Shown: positions 1-10,176 of the stretch, one piece after another
How the letters are laid out: each line of letters starts with the position of its first letter
Numbering within the stretch: position 1 is the first letter of the stretch
NCBI GenBank assembly: GCA_900465685.1
Contig: UEGR01000008.1
Location: 62,001-126,000, forward strand
Direction of reading: 5' to 3'
DNA: 64,000 nt
Source of the DNA: Hyphomicrobiales bacterium
GTDB taxonomy: Bacteria; Pseudomonadota; Alphaproteobacteria; Rhizobiales; Rhizobiaceae
Notes under the pieces: model-generated
The model's database searches: none
What the model was told of the DNA's origin: nothing
The model's input: only the letters and a program-made list of their open reading frames with translations
Position numbers and translations under genes: made by a program

Positions 1-937
1 GCTGTGCGTCGGCGCGCGCTTCGATGACCGTATTACTGGCCGCCTCAATGCCTTCTCGCCGAATTCGAAGAAGATTCACATCGATATTGATCCGTCGTCG
101 ATCAACAAGAATGTCCGCGTGGATGTGCCGATTATCGGCGATGTTGCGCATGTTTTGGAAGATATCGTTCGCCAGTTCCGCGCTTCCGACAAAAAGCCGG
201 AAAAGAAGACCATCGCGGCCTGGTGGGAGCAGATTGACCGTTGGCGCGCCCGCAATTCGCTGGCCTATACGCCGAACAAAGACGTCATCATGCCGCAATA
301 TGCTATTGAGCGGCTGTATGAACTGACCAAGGATCGCAAGACCTACATCACCACGGAAGTTGGTCAGCACCAGATGTGGGCTGCGCAGTTCTACGGTTTT
401 GAAGAACCGAACCGCTGGCTGACCTCGGGCGGTCTGGGCACTATGGGTTATGGCCTGCCTGCCGCGCTCGGTGTGCAGATCGCACATCCGGATGCGCTGG
501 TTATCGACATTGCTGGTGATGCATCGATCCAGATGTGCATTCAGGAAATGTCGGCGGCTATCCAGCATAATGCGCCGATCAAGATATTCATCCTGAACAA
601 CCAGTATATGGGCATGGTCCGCCAGTGGCAGCAATTGCTGCATGGCAATCGTCTGTCGCATTCCTATACGGAAGCGATGCCGGATTTCGTCAAACTGGCG
701 GAAGCCTATGGCGCGCATGGCATCCGTTGCGAAAAGCCGGGCGATCTGGATAGCGCCATTCAGGAAATGATCGACATCGACAAGCCGGTCATCTTCGACT
801 GCCGCGTTGCCAATCTGGCGAACTGTTTCCCGATGATCCCGTCCGGCAAGGCGCATAACGAAATGCTGTTGCCTGACGAAGCTACGGACGAAGCCGTTGC
901 CAATGCCATCGACGCCAAGGGCCGCGCGCTCGTCTGA
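1..937 (+). CDS. ilvI: Acetolactate synthase large subunit, 3' part (5' end outside window)
   Basis: C-terminal ~310 residues of the thiamine-diphosphate enzyme that condenses pyruvate with pyruvate or 2-oxobutyrate, the first common step of valine, leucine and isoleucine synthesis. The reading frame is open from base 2 (LCVGARFDDRITG...), so the gene begins upstream of the window. The ThDP/Mg motif is visible as GDAS, followed about 25 residues later by the NN pair of FILNNQYMGMV. The sequence SGGLGTMGYGLPAALG is typical of the family. The small subunit ilvH starts 16 nt after the stop, so the two are surely co-transcribed. Confidence 0.96.
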   Translation, partial: LCVGARFDDRITGRLNAFSPNSKKIHIDIDPSSINKNVRVDVPIIGDVAHVLEDIVRQFRASDKKPEKKTIAAWWEQIDRWRARNSLAYTPNKDVIMPQYAIERLYELTKDRKTYITTEVGQHQMWAAQFYGFEEPNRWLTSGGLGTMGYGLPAALGVQIAHPDALVIDIAGDASIQMCIQEMSAAIQHNAPIKIFILNNQYMGMVRQWQQLLHGNRLSHSYTEAMPDFVKLAEAYGAHGIRCEKPGDLDSAIQEMIDIDKPVIFDCRVANLANCFPMIPSGKAHNEMLLPDEATDEAVANAIDAKGRALV

Positions 938-953
938 TCCGGAGGATTTAATT

Positions 954-1526
954 ATGAATGCACAGAACCTAGCTTCCGGATCGGCTTACTTCATCGCTGC
1001 CGAAACCCAGACCCCGGAAACCCACACGCTTGCGGTCCTCGTCGATAACGAGCCGGGTGTTCTTGCCCGTGTGATCGGACTTTTCTCCGGTCGCGGTTAC
1101 AACATCGAAAGCCTGACGGTTTCGGAAACCGAGCACGAGAAGCATCTGTCGCGCATCACCATCGTGACGCGTGGCACGCCGCATGTGCTTGACCAGATCC
1201 GTCACCAGCTGGCGCGCATCGTTCCGGTGCACCGCGTGGTGGATCTGAGCCATCGTGCGAGCGAACTTGGGCATGATCGTCCGATCGAGCGCGAGCTGGC
1301 GCTGGTTAAGGTGGCTGGCAAGGGTGAAGCCCGCGCCGAAACTCTGCGTCTTGCCGATGCGTTCAAGGCCAAGGTGGTCGACGCGACGACGGATCACTTC
1401 ATTCTGGAGATCACCGGCAAAACCGCCAAGATCGACCAGTTCATCTCGATCATGAAGCCGCTCGGCCTTGTCGAAATCTGCCGCACTGGCGTGGCGGCAA
1501 TGAACCGCGGTCCTGAAGGCATGTAA
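954..1526 (+). CDS. ilvH: Acetolactate synthase small (regulatory) subunit
   Basis: Regulatory partner of the large subunit; it carries the valine feedback-binding ACT domain. The protein is 190 aa. An ACT domain lies at about residues 24-100 (HTLAVLVDNEPGVLARVIGLF, then SGRGYNIESL), and the C-terminal domain includes KVVDATTDHFILEITG. ATG 954 is preferred over in-frame upstream starts because a strong GGAGG lies at 941-945, and the start is 16 nt after ilvI. The longer open frame back to 897 overlaps ilvI and has no ribosome site. A rho-independent terminator follows at 1572. Confidence 0.96.
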   Translation: MNAQNLASGSAYFIAAETQTPETHTLAVLVDNEPGVLARVIGLFSGRGYNIESLTVSETEHEKHLSRITIVTRGTPHVLDQIRHQLARIVPVHRVVDLSHRASELGHDRPIERELALVKVAGKGEARAETLRLADAFKAKVVDATTDHFILEITGKTAKIDQFISIMKPLGLVEICRTGVAAMNRGPEGM

Positions 1527-1571
1527 GTATAGTTTCTCTGCCAAGGGCAGAGGATCGATACAATAAGGCTT

Positions 1572-1607
1572 AAAACCGGCACAATGTTTCGATTGTGCCG
1601 GTTTTTT
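1572..1607 (+). terminator. Rho-independent terminator after ilvIH
   Basis: A 14-bp perfect stem (1572-1585 with 1592-1605) has a 6-nt loop and runs into a T tract at 1602-1607. It lies 46 nt after the ilvH stop and before the LysE-type gene, so it should end the ilvIH transcript. Confidence 0.88.
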
Positions 1608-1644
1608 ATTGAGCTAATTTGTGCGGGTAAATCGGGTTCATCAT

Positions 1645-2244
1645 ATGTCTGTCGAAATATTTCTGGCGCTGATCGCCTTCGCTTTCGTTTCTTCCATAAC
1701 GCCGGGTCCGAACAATCTGATGCTTCTGGCGTCGGGGGTGAACTTCGGTTTTCGCCGCACGATCCCGCATATGCTGGGTATTGGCGTCGGCTTTTTCGGC
1801 CTGCTTCTGGCGGTCGGGTTCGGATTGGGCATGTTGCTTGAAACTGTGCCGGCCTTCTACACCAGCCTGAAATTCGCTGGGGGCGCATATATGCTCTATC
1901 TCGCATGGAAAATCGCGACATCGCGTTCCATCGGCGAGGCAAAGGGCAATCGTGACGACAAGCCGATGACGTTCATGCAGGCCGCAGCCTTTCAGTGGGT
2001 CAATCCCAAGGCGTGGGTAATGGCTGTCACCGGCATCGCCACCTATGCCACGCATGACAATTACTATCTCGCGGTGTCGCTGGTGAGTGTCGCTTTCGCG
2101 CTAGTCAATCTGCCAAGCGTGTCGGTATGGGCAGGCTTTGGCATGTTGCTGCGCAACTGGCTGGACGATCCGGTGCGCCTCAAATGGTTCAACATGGCTA
2201 TGGCCTTGCTGCTTATCGCAAGCCTTTGGCCGATGTTAAGGTAA
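1645..2244 (+). CDS. LysE/RhtB-family amino acid exporter
   Basis: Inner-membrane exporter of the LysE/RhtB family, about 199 aa with six predicted hydrophobic segments. The N-terminal FVSSITPGPNNLML is the family hallmark, and FQWVNPKAWVMAVTG is the conserved central motif. ATG 1645 (MSVEIF) puts the first membrane helix at the usual position; a GTG at 1621 would add eight polar residues. The next gene, a threonine/serine dehydratase-like enzyme, starts 19 nt downstream. That suggests the pair handles a hydroxy-amino acid such as threonine, serine or homoserine (inference); the substrate cannot be read from sequence. Confidence 0.87.
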   Translation: MSVEIFLALIAFAFVSSITPGPNNLMLLASGVNFGFRRTIPHMLGIGVGFFGLLLAVGFGLGMLLETVPAFYTSLKFAGGAYMLYLAWKIATSRSIGEAKGNRDDKPMTFMQAAAFQWVNPKAWVMAVTGIATYATHDNYYLAVSLVSVAFALVNLPSVSVWAGFGMLLRNWLDDPVRLKWFNMAMALLLIASLWPMLR

Positions 2245-2263
2245 TTCAATCAGGAGCATGAGC

Positions 2264-3232
2264 ATGTCGGCACTTCCCACCTATGACGATGTTGCATCCG
2301 CAGCGAGCCAGATCGAAGGTCACGCGTTTCATACGCCGGTTCTGACTTCCACTGCGCTGAATGACGAGACAGGCGCAGAGTTCTTTTTCAAGGTGGAAAG
2401 TCTGCAGCGGATCGGCGCGTTCAAGTTTCGTGGTGCATTCAATGCCCTGTCGCGTTTCAGTGACGAGCAGAAGAAGCGCGGCGTGATCGCGTTTTCGTCG
2501 GGCAACCATGCCCAGGCCGTGGCCTTATCGGCAAAGCTGCTTGGCATTTCCGCCACCATATTGATGCCGGAAGATGCGCCGCAGTCGAAGCTCGAAGCAA
2601 CGCGCGGCTATGGTGCCAATGTTATCACGTTCAATCGCTATAAGGATGACCGCGATGCCTTGACGAACCGTCTGGCGGAGGAGGGCGGTCTGACCCTGAT
2701 CCCGCCCTATAACCACCCGCATATCATTGCCGGGCAGGGCACGGCGACCAAGGAGCTGATCGAGGAAGTGGGTCCGCTCGACGCGCTTTTCGTTTGTGTC
2801 GGCGGTGGCGGATTGATTGCCGGATCGGCTCTGGCCGCCAAGGCGCTTTCGCCCGATTGCGAGGTTTATGGTGTTGAGCCGGAAGCGGGCAACGACGTCC
2901 AGCAGTCCCTGCGTGCGGGCAAGATTGTGCGCATCGATACGCCGCAGACGCTGGCCGATGGCGCGCAGACGCAAGCACCGGGCGATCTGACCTTTGCCAT
3001 CATCCGCGAAAAGGTGACGGATGTGCTGACGGTCAGCGATCAGGCGCTCGTTGATGGCATGAAGTTCTTTGCCCGGCAGATGAAGCTGGTGGTGGAACCG
3101 ACCGGCTGTCTGGCCTTCGCCGGTGCCCGCCAGATTGCGGATCAATTGCGCGGAAAGCGCGTGGGCGTGATCATCAGCGGCGGCAATGTCGACCTCTCCC
3201 GCTATACTGCTCTTCTGAATACGGCTGTTTGA
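2264..3232 (+). CDS. Threonine/serine dehydratase-like PLP enzyme
   Basis: Fold-type II PLP enzyme of 322 aa. The Schiff-base lysine is in GAFKFRGAFNAL; the asparagine loop is SSGNHAQAVA; the phosphate-binding glycine loop is VGGGGLIAGSA. There is no C-terminal ACT-like domain, so the length fits the short catabolic threonine dehydratase, threo-3-hydroxyaspartate ammonia-lyase or serine racemase group rather than full-length allosteric IlvA. CAGGAG at 2251-2256 is 7 nt from ATG 2264 but only 1 nt from ATG 2258, so 2264 is the likelier start. The upstream LysE-type exporter is probably in the same operon. It could supply 2-oxobutyrate for isoleucine, given the nearby ilv genes (inference). Confidence 0.88.
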   Translation: MSALPTYDDVASAASQIEGHAFHTPVLTSTALNDETGAEFFFKVESLQRIGAFKFRGAFNALSRFSDEQKKRGVIAFSSGNHAQAVALSAKLLGISATILMPEDAPQSKLEATRGYGANVITFNRYKDDRDALTNRLAEEGGLTLIPPYNHPHIIAGQGTATKELIEEVGPLDALFVCVGGGGLIAGSALAAKALSPDCEVYGVEPEAGNDVQQSLRAGKIVRIDTPQTLADGAQTQAPGDLTFAIIREKVTDVLTVSDQALVDGMKFFARQMKLVVEPTGCLAFAGARQIADQLRGKRVGVIISGGNVDLSRYTALLNTAV

Positions 3233-3280
3233 TCACGGTTTGATCTTGTTTTCAGGTCGCGAATCCTGTCTGAAAGAGCC

Positions 3281-4402
3281 ATGCAGTTTTCACCGGAACA
3301 GGATCAGGCGCTCAAGGCCGTGGGACAATGGCTGAAAGACGGTCGTAGTCCCATTTTCAGACTGTTCGGCTATGCCGGAACAGGCAAGACGACACTTGCG
3401 CGCTATTTCGCGGAACATGTCGATGGCGACGTGCAGTTCGCCGCCTTTACCGGCAAGGCGGCGCAGGTTCTGCGTTCCAAGGGCGCGAGCAATGCGCGCA
3501 CGCTGCATTCGCTGATCTATCGTCCGCGTGGCGAGGAAGCCATCGAGGACGAGACAACCGGCAAGACGTCTATCGCCCCGACATTCTCGCTCAACCGGCA
3601 AAGCCCGGTCGCCAAGGCGGCGATGATCGTGGTCGATGAATGTTCGATGGTGGACGAGGCGCTTGGGCGCGATCTCATGAGCTTCGGAACGCCGATCCTT
3701 GTGCTGGGCGATCCCGGCCAGTTGCCACCGATTTCGGGCGGCGGTTTTTTCACCGAACATGAACCGAACTATCTGCTTACCGAGATTCACCGGCAGGCGC
3801 AGGACAATCCGATCATCCGCATGGCACTCGATGTCCGGGAAGGGCGCGAATTGCCTTATGGCGATCACGGCGCAGCGAAGGTCATCAGCAAGAACGAAGT
3901 CAATCAGGAGATGGTGCTGAAAGCGGATCAGGTGCTTGTCGGCACCAATCGCACGCGGCGTCGCTACAATCAGCGTCTGCGTGAGTTGAAGGGCTTTACG
4001 GCGGATTATCCGCAAGCGGGCGACAAGCTCGTTTGTCTGCGCAACGATCCGGCCAAGGGCTTGCTCAACGGGTCGCTCTGGAAGGTCATGACCTCATCCA
4101 AGGAAACCGTGAAGCCTGGCATCAATCTGCTGGTTGCGCCGGAAGACGATGATCGCGGTGTCGCGAAGATCAAGCTTTTGAAGGCGCAATTCGAGGACCC
4201 GGATAGCGAAATTCCCTGGCAGACCAAGAAGCGCTACGACGATTTCGACTATGGCTATGCGCTGACGGTGCATAAGGCGCAGGGTTCGCAGTGGGACGAT
4301 GTTGTACTGTTTGATGAGAGCTTTGCTTTTCGCGATACGCGCGAGCGCTGGCTTTATACGGCCATTACCCGTGCGGCTGAACGCCTGACGATTGTAAAAT
4401 AA
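3281..4402 (+). CDS. RecD/Dda-like superfamily 1B DNA helicase
   Basis: Stand-alone ATP-dependent 5'-3' helicase of 373 aa, resembling phage T4 Dda and the motor part of RecD. Walker A is GYAGTGKTT at residues 30-38 (Lys36). A second conserved block AAFTGKAAQVLRSKG sits at 54-68, Walker B is VVDECSM with Asp119-Glu120, and motif III is LGDPGQLPPI. The C-terminal UvrD_C_2 fold contains TVHKAQGSQWDDV and the motif VI region LYTAITRAAERL. It has no nuclease or RecBC-binding domain and no RecBC neighbours, so a general repair or replication-restart role is likelier. Its stop codon directly abuts the stop of the convergent gene on the minus strand. Confidence 0.88.
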   Translation: MQFSPEQDQALKAVGQWLKDGRSPIFRLFGYAGTGKTTLARYFAEHVDGDVQFAAFTGKAAQVLRSKGASNARTLHSLIYRPRGEEAIEDETTGKTSIAPTFSLNRQSPVAKAAMIVVDECSMVDEALGRDLMSFGTPILVLGDPGQLPPISGGGFFTEHEPNYLLTEIHRQAQDNPIIRMALDVREGRELPYGDHGAAKVISKNEVNQEMVLKADQVLVGTNRTRRRYNQRLRELKGFTADYPQAGDKLVCLRNDPAKGLLNGSLWKVMTSSKETVKPGINLLVAPEDDDRGVAKIKLLKAQFEDPDSEIPWQTKKRYDDFDYGYALTVHKAQGSQWDDVVLFDESFAFRDTRERWLYTAITRAAERLTIVK

Positions 4403-4804
4403 TCAGCTTTCAATTGGTTTGGCGCTTAGCCACTCCCATGCGTCTTCTTCTTCATCGGTTTCGAAAGAACGCATTTCGATGGAGAGAAAGGGCTGCATCA
4501 GGGTGATGCTGGCCTGAATCCATAATGGCCCGCCGACAATCGCATAGCGCCGCAGATGCTTGAGTGATTTTGAACGCATCGACAGCATGCTTTCGGAAAA
4601 GGCTGCCGTCCAGTCCACGCCTTCATAGCCGGTGAGACGGATCAGAAGATCAATCTCGTCAAACTGCTCATAGGCTGCGTCAAGCAGGCCGTAAAGATTC
4701 TCCAGCGATGAATCGTCCAGATGCCCTTCAATGGCAAAGGCGAATACATCATTCCGGTCTGTGGGAATGCGGCGGACGACGGGGATGTCCTCATTGCGCA
4801 TCAT
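4403..4804 (-). CDS. SpoIIAA-like (STAS-type) protein
   Basis: Small soluble protein of 133 aa or less, matching the SpoIIAA-like/DUF3478 family: an alternating strand-helix pattern with [20 protein letters not shown] near the N terminus and the conserved [16 protein letters not shown] and [12 protein letters not shown] blocks. The family is predicted to adopt a STAS fold, and its biochemical role is not established. The first two codons are both ATG (4802-4804 and 4799-4801), and either could start. The gene converges on the helicase with no intervening base, so transcription of one runs into the other unless stopped inside coding sequence. Confidence 0.75.
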   Translation of the reverse strand: MMRNEDIPVVRRIPTDRNDVFAFAIEGHLDDSSLENLYGLLDAAYEQFDEIDLLIRLTGYEGVDWTAAFSESMLSMRSKSLKHLRRYAIVGGPLWIQASITLMQPFLSIEMRSFETDEEEDAWEWLSAKPIES

Positions 4805-5052
4805 CGGTCTCCAAGCGTCTTTCTATCATCAATCGTCAAAGCGAGCCCTGGCGGGACAGGATTCAAACGTCTGGACCCATCGAAAGGTTGCGGATTGTTG
4901 TTCCAATTTTGCCGTGGAGAAGCTTGCTCCATGCTCGAAAGGCGGGAAACGGCAACATTTGGGGATGGGTGATCGGGTGCGACGGGAAAACACTCACACT
5001 TTCCTGCGACGGGCGATATAAAGCGAAAACCGATAACGGGAGAAATGCCTCC

Positions 5053-5793
5053 ATGCCTGCGAAATTATCTGTCAATCTCAATGCCATTGCCATGCTGCGT
5101 AATCGTCGCGATCTGCCTTGGCCGAGCGTCACCGGTCTTGGACGGATAGCACTTGCGGCAGGGGCTGCGGGTTTGACGGTGCATCCGCGCCCGGACCAGC
5201 GCCACATCCGTTTTTCCGATCTTGGCGATATTCGCGCATTGATCGACGATGAATTTCCGCAGGCCGAATTCAACATTGAAGGCTTTCCGAGCGAAGCTTT
5301 CCTTGAGCTGGTTGAAAAGCACCAGCCGGAGCAGGTGACGCTGGTGCCGGACGATCCGACACAGGCCACTTCCGACCATGGCTGGGATTTCCTGTCCAAG
5401 GCCGATTATCTTGCGCCCATCGTGGCGCGGCTGAAGAAGGGCGGTATGCGCGTTTCGCTGTTCGCCGATCCCGATCCGCTGGGTTATGACAAGGCCAAGG
5501 CTCTTGGTGCCGACCGGCTTGAATTCTACACCGGGCCTTACGGCGGGACTTATGACGACCCGGCAGCGGCAGCGCGTGAGCTGGACCGGATAGGCAAAGC
5601 CGCTGAAGCCGCGACAGCACTCGGCCTTGAAATCAATGCCGGTCACGATCTGACAATTGAAAATCTTCCCGCACTGGTCAAGCGCATGCCACAATTGAAA
5701 GAAGTTTCCATCGGACATGGATTGACGGCGGACGCTTTGACGTATGGTATGTCGGCGACAGTGGCACGTTTCATCGCTGCTTTGGCTGGGTAA
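5053..5793 (+). CDS. pdxJ: Pyridoxine 5'-phosphate synthase
   Basis: Cytoplasmic enzyme that condenses 1-deoxyxylulose 5-phosphate with 3-amino-2-oxopropyl phosphate to give pyridoxine 5'-phosphate, the last ring-forming step of DXP-dependent vitamin B6 synthesis. The 246-residue length is typical. Diagnostic motifs are [13 protein letters not shown] at the start, [35 protein letters not shown] and the C-terminal [14 protein letters not shown] and [16 protein letters not shown] 5053 has GGGAGA 9-15 nt upstream; the open frame extends back to 4708 but that part has no family resemblance. Several PLP enzymes lie nearby. Confidence 0.95.
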   Translation: MPAKLSVNLNAIAMLRNRRDLPWPSVTGLGRIALAAGAAGLTVHPRPDQRHIRFSDLGDIRALIDDEFPQAEFNIEGFPSEAFLELVEKHQPEQVTLVPDDPTQATSDHGWDFLSKADYLAPIVARLKKGGMRVSLFADPDPLGYDKAKALGADRLEFYTGPYGGTYDDPAAAARELDRIGKAAEAATALGLEINAGHDLTIENLPALVKRMPQLKEVSIGHGLTADALTYGMSATVARFIAALAG

Positions 5794-6177
5794 TTGGTGC
5801 ATTCAATGCGTCATGCGCATAGCTTCTCTGCGAGCTTTGCAAAAAGCGCATTTGTGCCAAAGCTCAACAAGCTATAGGCGTCCGCGGCTGGTTCTCTCCG
5901 CGTCGGGGGCGCGCAGGAACGTATGAGGGAAGCATTGATACAGTTTTCCGAAGTCCGCATGTCACATCGGTGCGCCCCGGCGAGTTTCGCCTTGCGGGCC
6001 TCATCGGAGCGGTGCGTTTCCGCCGTTCGGTCCGGTGATCATGATTGAACCTGATTGGGGCAAAGGTGCGGCACGGTTGTTGCAAACCGCAATCTTTTGC
6101 GGGCGTTCCTGTGAGTGGACTCCACATAAAATGATTTCCAGCCAGAATGACTTCAGGACGGTGCGAGGTGTTTGCAA
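5794..6177. other. 384-nt gap between pdxJ and kup, no gene seen
   Basis: No supported open frame. A short perfect hairpin (6087-6092 with 6097-6102, loop TCTT) lies 75 nt before kup and could belong to its leader. I see no recognisable riboswitch and no strong promoter hexamer pair on the plus strand. Confidence 0.5.
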
Positions 6178-8160
6178 ATGAGCGATGAGCTGAACGGCCA
6201 GAACGCGCAACCGCAACCCGCCCCGCAGGACGCCGCTGCCGCTCCGCTTGTTGGTGGCGCCGCGGGTTTCGAAGGCGGGTTTGCCGCCGAAGAGAACGAT
6301 CATCACAATGACAGCATGAAGACGCTGGTGTTGGGCGCTCTCGGTGTCGTTTATGGCGATATCGGTACCAGCCCGATCTATGCTTTTCGCGAAGCGCTGC
6401 ATGCGGCGGCTTCCGACGGCAGTTTGCCTCGCTCCGATATTCTTGGTGTCGTGTCGCTGATTTTTTGGGCGCTGACACTGGTCGTCACAATCAAATATGT
6501 CCTGTTCGTGCTGCGTGCGGATAACAACGGCGAAGGTGGTATCCTCTCGCTGATGGCGCTGGTGCGCGGTGCGCTGAAGGGACGTCCAAATCTCATTCTC
6601 GGCGTCGGCATTGTCGGTGCTGCGTTGTTCTTCGGCGATGCGGTGATTACGCCCGCCATTTCCGTGCTTTCCGCCATGGAAGGTCTGGAAATTGTCGCGC
6701 CCAGTCTCACACCCTTCGTGGTGCCCATCACGGTGGTCATTCTTGTGACCCTGTTTTCGGTGCAAAAGCTTGGCACCGGCAGGGTGGCTATCGTGTTCGG
6801 CCCGATCATGGCAATCTGGTTCCTGGCGCTTGGTGCGTCGGGCCTCTGGCATATTTTCGACGATCCGACTGTGATCGCCGCGCTCAATCCCTATTATGCC
6901 CTGCATTTTCTTATCATCAGCCCGGGCATCGCCTTCATCACGGTTGGCGCTGTTTTCCTGGCCATGACGGGTGCGGAAGCGCTTTATGCCGATCTCGGTC
7001 ATTTCGGGCGCAAGCCGATTGTGCGTGCCTGGCTGTGGATCGTGTTTCCGTGTCTCGTGCTCAATTATTTCGGACAGGCTGCCTTCATCCTGTCGCATGG
7101 TGAAGCGGCTGCATTGCCGTTCTTCCAGATGTTACCGGATTTCGCCTTGTTACCGATGGTGCTGTTGGCGACGGCGGCAACGGTGATCGCCAGTCAGGCG
7201 GTCATCACTGGCGCTTATTCGGTCGCGAGACAGGCGGTGCAGCTCAACATTCTGCCGCGCCTAGAGATTCAGCATACGTCTGAAAAGCTGCACGGGCAGA
7301 TCTATATTCCGCGCGTCAATCTGCTGCTCGGCCTTGCCGTGGTCATTCTGGTGCTGGGCTTCGAGAAGTCGACCAATCTGGCCGCAGCTTACGGCATTGC
7401 GGTTACCGGCAATATGCTGGTGACGACCGTGCTGCTCTATATCGTCATGACGCGGATCTGGAAGTGGCCCGTGGGCCGCGCCCTGCCTTTGATGCTGGGC
7501 TTCCTGCTGATCGACATCATGTTCTTCAGCGCCAACATCATCAAAGTGCATGAAGGCGGCTGGGCTTCGATCGGCATCGCTGCCGTGCTCGTCATCATCA
7601 TGTGGACCTGGGTGCGGGGCACGCGGCATCTCTTCCTCAAGACGCGCAAGGGCGAAGTTCCGCTCGATCTCATCGTCGAGCAGATGGCCAAACGTCCGCC
7701 GACGATCGTGCCGGGAACAGCGGTCTTTTTGACGGGCGATCCGAAAAGTGCGCCCACCGCGCTGATGCACAGTCTGAAGCATTACAAGGTTCTGCATCAG
7801 AACAATGTCATTTTGACTGTTGTCACAGCGTCGAAGCCGTGGGTCTCAAGCGCGGACCGCGCCCGCGTCTCGCAATATAACGAGCGCTTCATGCAGGTGA
7901 CGCTCAAATTCGGCTATATGCAGCAGCCGAATATTCCGCGCGCGCTTGGCCTTTGCCGCAAGCTCGGCTGGAAGTTCGACATCATGACGACGTCTTTCTT
8001 CCTGTCGCGACGTTCGCTCAAGGCGTCGGTGCATTCCGGCATGCCTTTGTGGCAGGACAAGCTGTTTATTCTGCTGGCGCGCACGGCATCGGACGCGACC
8101 GAATATTTCCAGATTCCAACCGGGCGCGTGGTCGAAATCGGCACGCAGGTGAATATCTGA
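6178..8160 (+). CDS. kup: Kup-type low-affinity potassium uptake protein
   Basis: Proton-coupled K+ symporter of the KUP/HAK/KT family in the inner membrane; 660 aa with about 12 transmembrane segments followed by a cytoplasmic C-terminal domain. GVVYGDIGTSPIYAFREAL near residues 56-74 is the family signature. Other matches are ADNNGEGGILSLMALV, FFGDAVITPAISVLSA and GAEALYADLGHFG. The first ~45 residues are polar and Ala/Pro-rich, which is longer than in Escherichia coli Kup. ATG 6178 has GAGG about 9 nt upstream; TTG 6172 is also in frame but unlikely. A terminator follows at 8194. Confidence 0.95.
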   Translation: MSDELNGQNAQPQPAPQDAAAAPLVGGAAGFEGGFAAEENDHHNDSMKTLVLGALGVVYGDIGTSPIYAFREALHAAASDGSLPRSDILGVVSLIFWALTLVVTIKYVLFVLRADNNGEGGILSLMALVRGALKGRPNLILGVGIVGAALFFGDAVITPAISVLSAMEGLEIVAPSLTPFVVPITVVILVTLFSVQKLGTGRVAIVFGPIMAIWFLALGASGLWHIFDDPTVIAALNPYYALHFLIISPGIAFITVGAVFLAMTGAEALYADLGHFGRKPIVRAWLWIVFPCLVLNYFGQAAFILSHGEAAALPFFQMLPDFALLPMVLLATAATVIASQAVITGAYSVARQAVQLNILPRLEIQHTSEKLHGQIYIPRVNLLLGLAVVILVLGFEKSTNLAAAYGIAVTGNMLVTTVLLYIVMTRIWKWPVGRALPLMLGFLLIDIMFFSANIIKVHEGGWASIGIAAVLVIIMWTWVRGTRHLFLKTRKGEVPLDLIVEQMAKRPPTIVPGTAVFLTGDPKSAPTALMHSLKHYKVLHQNNVILTVVTASKPWVSSADRARVSQYNERFMQVTLKFGYMQQPNIPRALGLCRKLGWKFDIMTTSFFLSRRSLKASVHSGMPLWQDKLFILLARTASDATEYFQIPTGRVVEIGTQVNI

Positions 8161-8193
8161 TCTGGAATTCGCTTTAATCACCGTCTGTCTATG

Positions 8194-8240
8194 AGGGCGT
8201 CATCTGAGAATTTGATTCCGGATGGCGCCCTAATTTTTTG
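8194..8240 (+). terminator. Rho-independent terminator after kup
   Basis: A 10-bp stem (8194-8203 with 8222-8231, one G-T pair) has an 18-nt loop, followed by AATTTTTT. It begins 34 nt after the kup stop and separates kup from the tetR-ilvC unit. Confidence 0.72.
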
Positions 8241-8341
8241 TTTTTCCTACTATTTTTACGCAGTCGCATGGTTCAATCGCGCTATCGGCACAGACATCTT
8301 TAGTACACGCCTTTACCATCCGAATTTTTCAAAAATCTCGC

Positions 8342-8370
8342 TTGACCGTCCATGTGGCAAGGTCTAATAG
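8342..8370 (+). promoter_or_regulatory. Predicted sigma-70-type promoter of tetR-ilvC
   Basis: TTGACC at 8342-8347 and TAATAG at 8365-8370 are separated by exactly 17 nt. Transcription would start near 8376, immediately before the operator palindrome and about 37 nt before the tetR start codon. Confidence 0.6.
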
Positions 8371-8380
8371 AATGGGAACC

Positions 8381-8394
8381 GTACCGTACGGTAC
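8381..8394. promoter_or_regulatory. Perfect 14-bp palindrome, candidate TetR operator
   Basis: GTACCGTACGGTAC is exactly self-complementary. It lies just downstream of the predicted promoter and 2 nt before the tetR ribosome site (AGAGGAGGAAG at 8396-8406), the usual arrangement for an autorepressing TetR protein. Confidence 0.65.
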
Positions 8395-8412
8395 AAGAGG
8401 AGGAAGTGACCC

Positions 8413-9054
8413 GTGACTGATGGTAGCGACGAATTGCAGGCTCAAAAGCAGCAGGCTCTTTCGCCGCGTCAGAACGATGTTCTGGAGCAGGCGTTGCGCC
8501 TTCTTGTCGAAGGCGGAGACCGCGCTTTGACAACGGCGAGCATTGCGCGTGCCGCCAACTGTTCCAAGGAAAGCCTCTATAAATGGTTTGGCGACCGTGA
8601 CGGTCTTCTGACGGCGATGGTTCGCTGGCAGGCCTCCAAGGTTCGCGTTGTGCCGCTGGCGCGCGAGAAGCTGGACGCGGAATCGCTTTTCTCAAGTCTG
8701 GAGCACTTCGCCCGCGACTGGTTGCTGGTGCTTTCGGGGCGCACGTCGATCGCGCTTAACCGTCTGGCGGTCAGCCATGCGGCATCGGGCAAGTCGGCGC
8801 TGGGCGATATCGTTCTCTCCAATGGACCGGTGGCCATGGCCAAGCGCCTGAAGCCGATCCTTGAAATGGGGATGGAAGCGAAGCTGCTTGCTTTCGACGA
8901 TATCGATGAAGCATTTCGCACGTTCTTCGGGCTTGTCGTCCGGGACATGCAAATCCGGTTGCTGTTGGGCGACCGGCTGGAACTGACTGACGACGTGGTC
9001 ATCCGGGACGCCCGGCGCGCCACCAAGCAGTTTTTCGCTCTGTATGGAGCCTAA
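8413..9054 (+). CDS. TetR-family transcriptional regulator next to ilvC
   Basis: 213-aa DNA-binding protein. The N-terminal TetR helix-turn-helix spans about residues 20-66, with ALTTASIARAANCSKESLYKWFGDRDGLL matching the family pattern of recognition helix followed by the conserved YKWFGDRDGL. The C-terminal ligand domain is unrecognised. It starts at GTG 8413, about 8 nt after a very strong AGGAGG. ilvC follows after 57 nt on the same strand with no terminator between, so the two are probably one transcript. A perfect palindrome directly upstream suggests autoregulation and possible control of ilvC (inference). Confidence 0.88.
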   Translation: MTDGSDELQAQKQQALSPRQNDVLEQALRLLVEGGDRALTTASIARAANCSKESLYKWFGDRDGLLTAMVRWQASKVRVVPLAREKLDAESLFSSLEHFARDWLLVLSGRTSIALNRLAVSHAASGKSALGDIVLSNGPVAMAKRLKPILEMGMEAKLLAFDDIDEAFRTFFGLVVRDMQIRLLLGDRLELTDDVVIRDARRATKQFFALYGA

Positions 9055-9108
9055 TCAGATCGGCTGACGCAAGAAGGCCAGAGAATAAACTGGAAACGAA
9101 GGGAATAG

Positions 9109-10131
<1,023 letters not shown>

Positions 10132-10176
10132 AAATCAGCGATATTCAGGTTCTGGCTGTCTGCAAATGGCATTTTC

